Positions 6,135 through 7,088 of a stretch of DNA of 7,088 nucleotides are shown piece by piece; the first letter of the stretch is position 1, and each line of letters begins with the position of its first letter. Position numbers and translations under genes: made by a program. Location of the stretch: the NCBI GenBank assembly GCA_017849395.1, contig JAFIHO010000303.1, positions 1 through 7,088 on the forward strand, read 5' to 3'. Origin of the DNA: Hyphomicrobiales bacterium. GTDB lineage: Bacteria > Pseudomonadota > Alphaproteobacteria > Micropepsales > Micropepsaceae. Under the pieces are notes generated by a model that made no database searches, was not told the origin of the DNA, and saw only the letters and a list, made by a program, of their open reading frames with translations.

Positions 6135-7088
6135 TTGCTCAACCCACCATCCAGCGTGGGAATATCCAGCGCCGCGAAGCCGTAATGCCTGAGCCAGCGC
6201 AAATCGGATTCAAAGAAGCTGCGAATGTCGGGGATGCCGTATTTCAGCATCGCCATACGATCCAGCCCGAAGCCGAACGCAAAGCCGGAATAGCGCGTCG
6301 GATCGATGCCGCAATTCTCCAGCACCTTGCGATGGACCATGCCGCTGCCGCCCAGTTCCAGCCAGTCATCGCCCTGGCCGAACTTGATCTGTCCGGGTGT
6401 GGAACGGTCGCAGCGCATGTCCCATTCGACGGATGGTTCTGTGAAGGGAAAGAAGCTGGGGCGCGCACGCAGTTCGATATGGTCGATCTCGAAGAAGGCC
6501 TTGCAGAATTCTTCGACGGTCCATTTCAGATGGCCCAGATGGATACCTTCATCCACCACCAGCGCCTCGACCTGGTGGAACATGGGCGAATGGGTGGCAT
6601 CGGAATCGACGCGATAGGTGCGGCCCGGCGAGATGACGCGGATGGGCGGCTTGGCATTCAGCATGGTACGCACCTGCACCGGCGAGGTGTGGGTGCGCAG
6701 CACATGCGATGAGCCGTCAGCCTGCTTCGACACATAGAATGTGTCCTGCATCTGCCGCGCGGGATGGTCGGGCGGGATGTTCAGCTTGGTGAAATTGTAA
6801 TCGTCGAATTCGACATCCGGCCCTTCGGCGACCGAAAAGCCCAGATCGGCGAAGATGGCGGTCACTTCCTCCAACACCTGGCTGATGGGATGCACGGTGC
6901 CGGAATTCTCCGGCCGGGCGGGCAGGGTGACGTCGATTTTCTCTGCTGCCAGCCGCGCATCCCTTCCCGCATCCCCCCTCCCCTCTCTCCCTTTGGCGTT
7001 GTCTTCCGCGACCGCATCGCGCCTGCCCCTGCAGGTGGTGCCGCTGACCCTGCTCTCCTCCGCCCTCCTGCCTCCCTCCCTCTCCACC
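6131..7088 (-). CDS. pheS: Phenylalanine-tRNA ligase alpha subunit (N-terminus beyond the window)
   Basis: PheS is the catalytic subunit that activates phenylalanine and charges tRNA-Phe. The visible 318-319 codons contain the class II core: KIDVTLPARP (50-59), HPISQVLEE (66-74), RTHTSPVQVRTM (131-142), motif 2 region GRTYRVDSDATHSPMFHQVE (155-174), FFPFTEPSVEWD (212-223), GGSGMVH (246-252), and motif 3 GFAFGFGLDRMAML (268-281), ending RWLRHYGF...GGLSK. Numbering starts from the GTG at 7087, which is not the true start; roughly 50 N-terminal residues of the coiled-coil arm should lie to the right. The arm residues that are visible (about 1-44) are Gly/Arg-rich and match the family poorly, although the frame holds. 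Arg253 follows MVH, where relatives usually have Pro. TGA at 6131-6133 overlaps the pheT ATG, so the two are translationally coupled. Confidence 0.96.
   Translation of the reverse strand, partial: VEREGGRRAEESRVSGTTCRGRRDAVAEDNAKGREGRGDAGRDARLAAEKIDVTLPARPENSGTVHPISQVLEEVTAIFADLGFSVAEGPDVEFDDYNFTKLNIPPDHPARQMQDTFYVSKQADGSSHVLRTHTSPVQVRTMLNAKPPIRVISPGRTYRVDSDATHSPMFHQVEALVVDEGIHLGHLKWTVEEFCKAFFEIDHIELRARPSFFPFTEPSVEWDMRCDRSTPGQIKFGQGDDWLELGGSGMVHRKVLENCGIDPTRYSGFAFGFGLDRMAMLKYGIPDIRSFFESDLRWLRHYGFAALDIPTLDGGLSK

Noticed and set aside
5269..6192. A 307-codon plus-strand open frame antisense to pheT and the pheS end
   Set aside because: Low-complexity Ser/Ala/Arg composition, and it lies entirely opposite conserved pheT coding sequence. 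It is a shadow frame.

Overview
The window is high-GC, densely packed bacterial chromosome. The PheS, PheT, LepA and HisH sequences all read as alphaproteobacterial (for example, LepA has DASQGVEAQTLANVYQAI and ends FIAALKMDDN; HisH begins MPNVALIDYGSGNL). I cannot name an order or genus. The content is housekeeping: translation (pheS, pheT, lepA, a tRNA/rRNA-type methyltransferase candidate) and histidine biosynthesis (hisH). I see no mobile element, CRISPR array, tRNA or rRNA.

Layout, left to right: 1-367 (-) is the N-terminal part of hisH, cut by the window edge. 445-990 (-) is an unrecognised two-helix membrane protein, clearly poorer in GC than its surroundings. 1003-2805 (-) is lepA (elongation factor 4), of full family length but interrupted by an in-frame UAG at codon 295. 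2806-2922 is a short divergent intergenic region. 2923-3726 (+) is a SAM-dependent methyltransferase. 3723-6134 (-) is pheT and 6131-7088 (-) is pheS, cut by the right edge. pheS and pheT overlap by ATGA and must be co-translated. pheT and the methyltransferase converge and share a palindromic CTAG that supplies both stop codons.

The main point of interest is lepA. It has no frameshift and aligns with the family almost end to end. Yet it carries a UAG at the domain II/III junction, an Asn where the P-loop lysine should be (HIDHGNST instead of HIDHGKST), and several other non-conservative changes at conserved positions. UAG is the normal terminator of lepA itself, of pheT and of the methyltransferase, so reassignment of UAG is unlikely. 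The likely explanations are a recently inactivated lepA, a split lepA whose second half restarts at GTG, or sequence error. The last must be taken seriously, because the pheS coding sequence at the extreme right edge also looks corrupted.

I found no convincing new multi-gene system. The least explained elements are the low-GC membrane protein between lepA and hisH, the broken lepA, and the orphan methyltransferase among translation genes.
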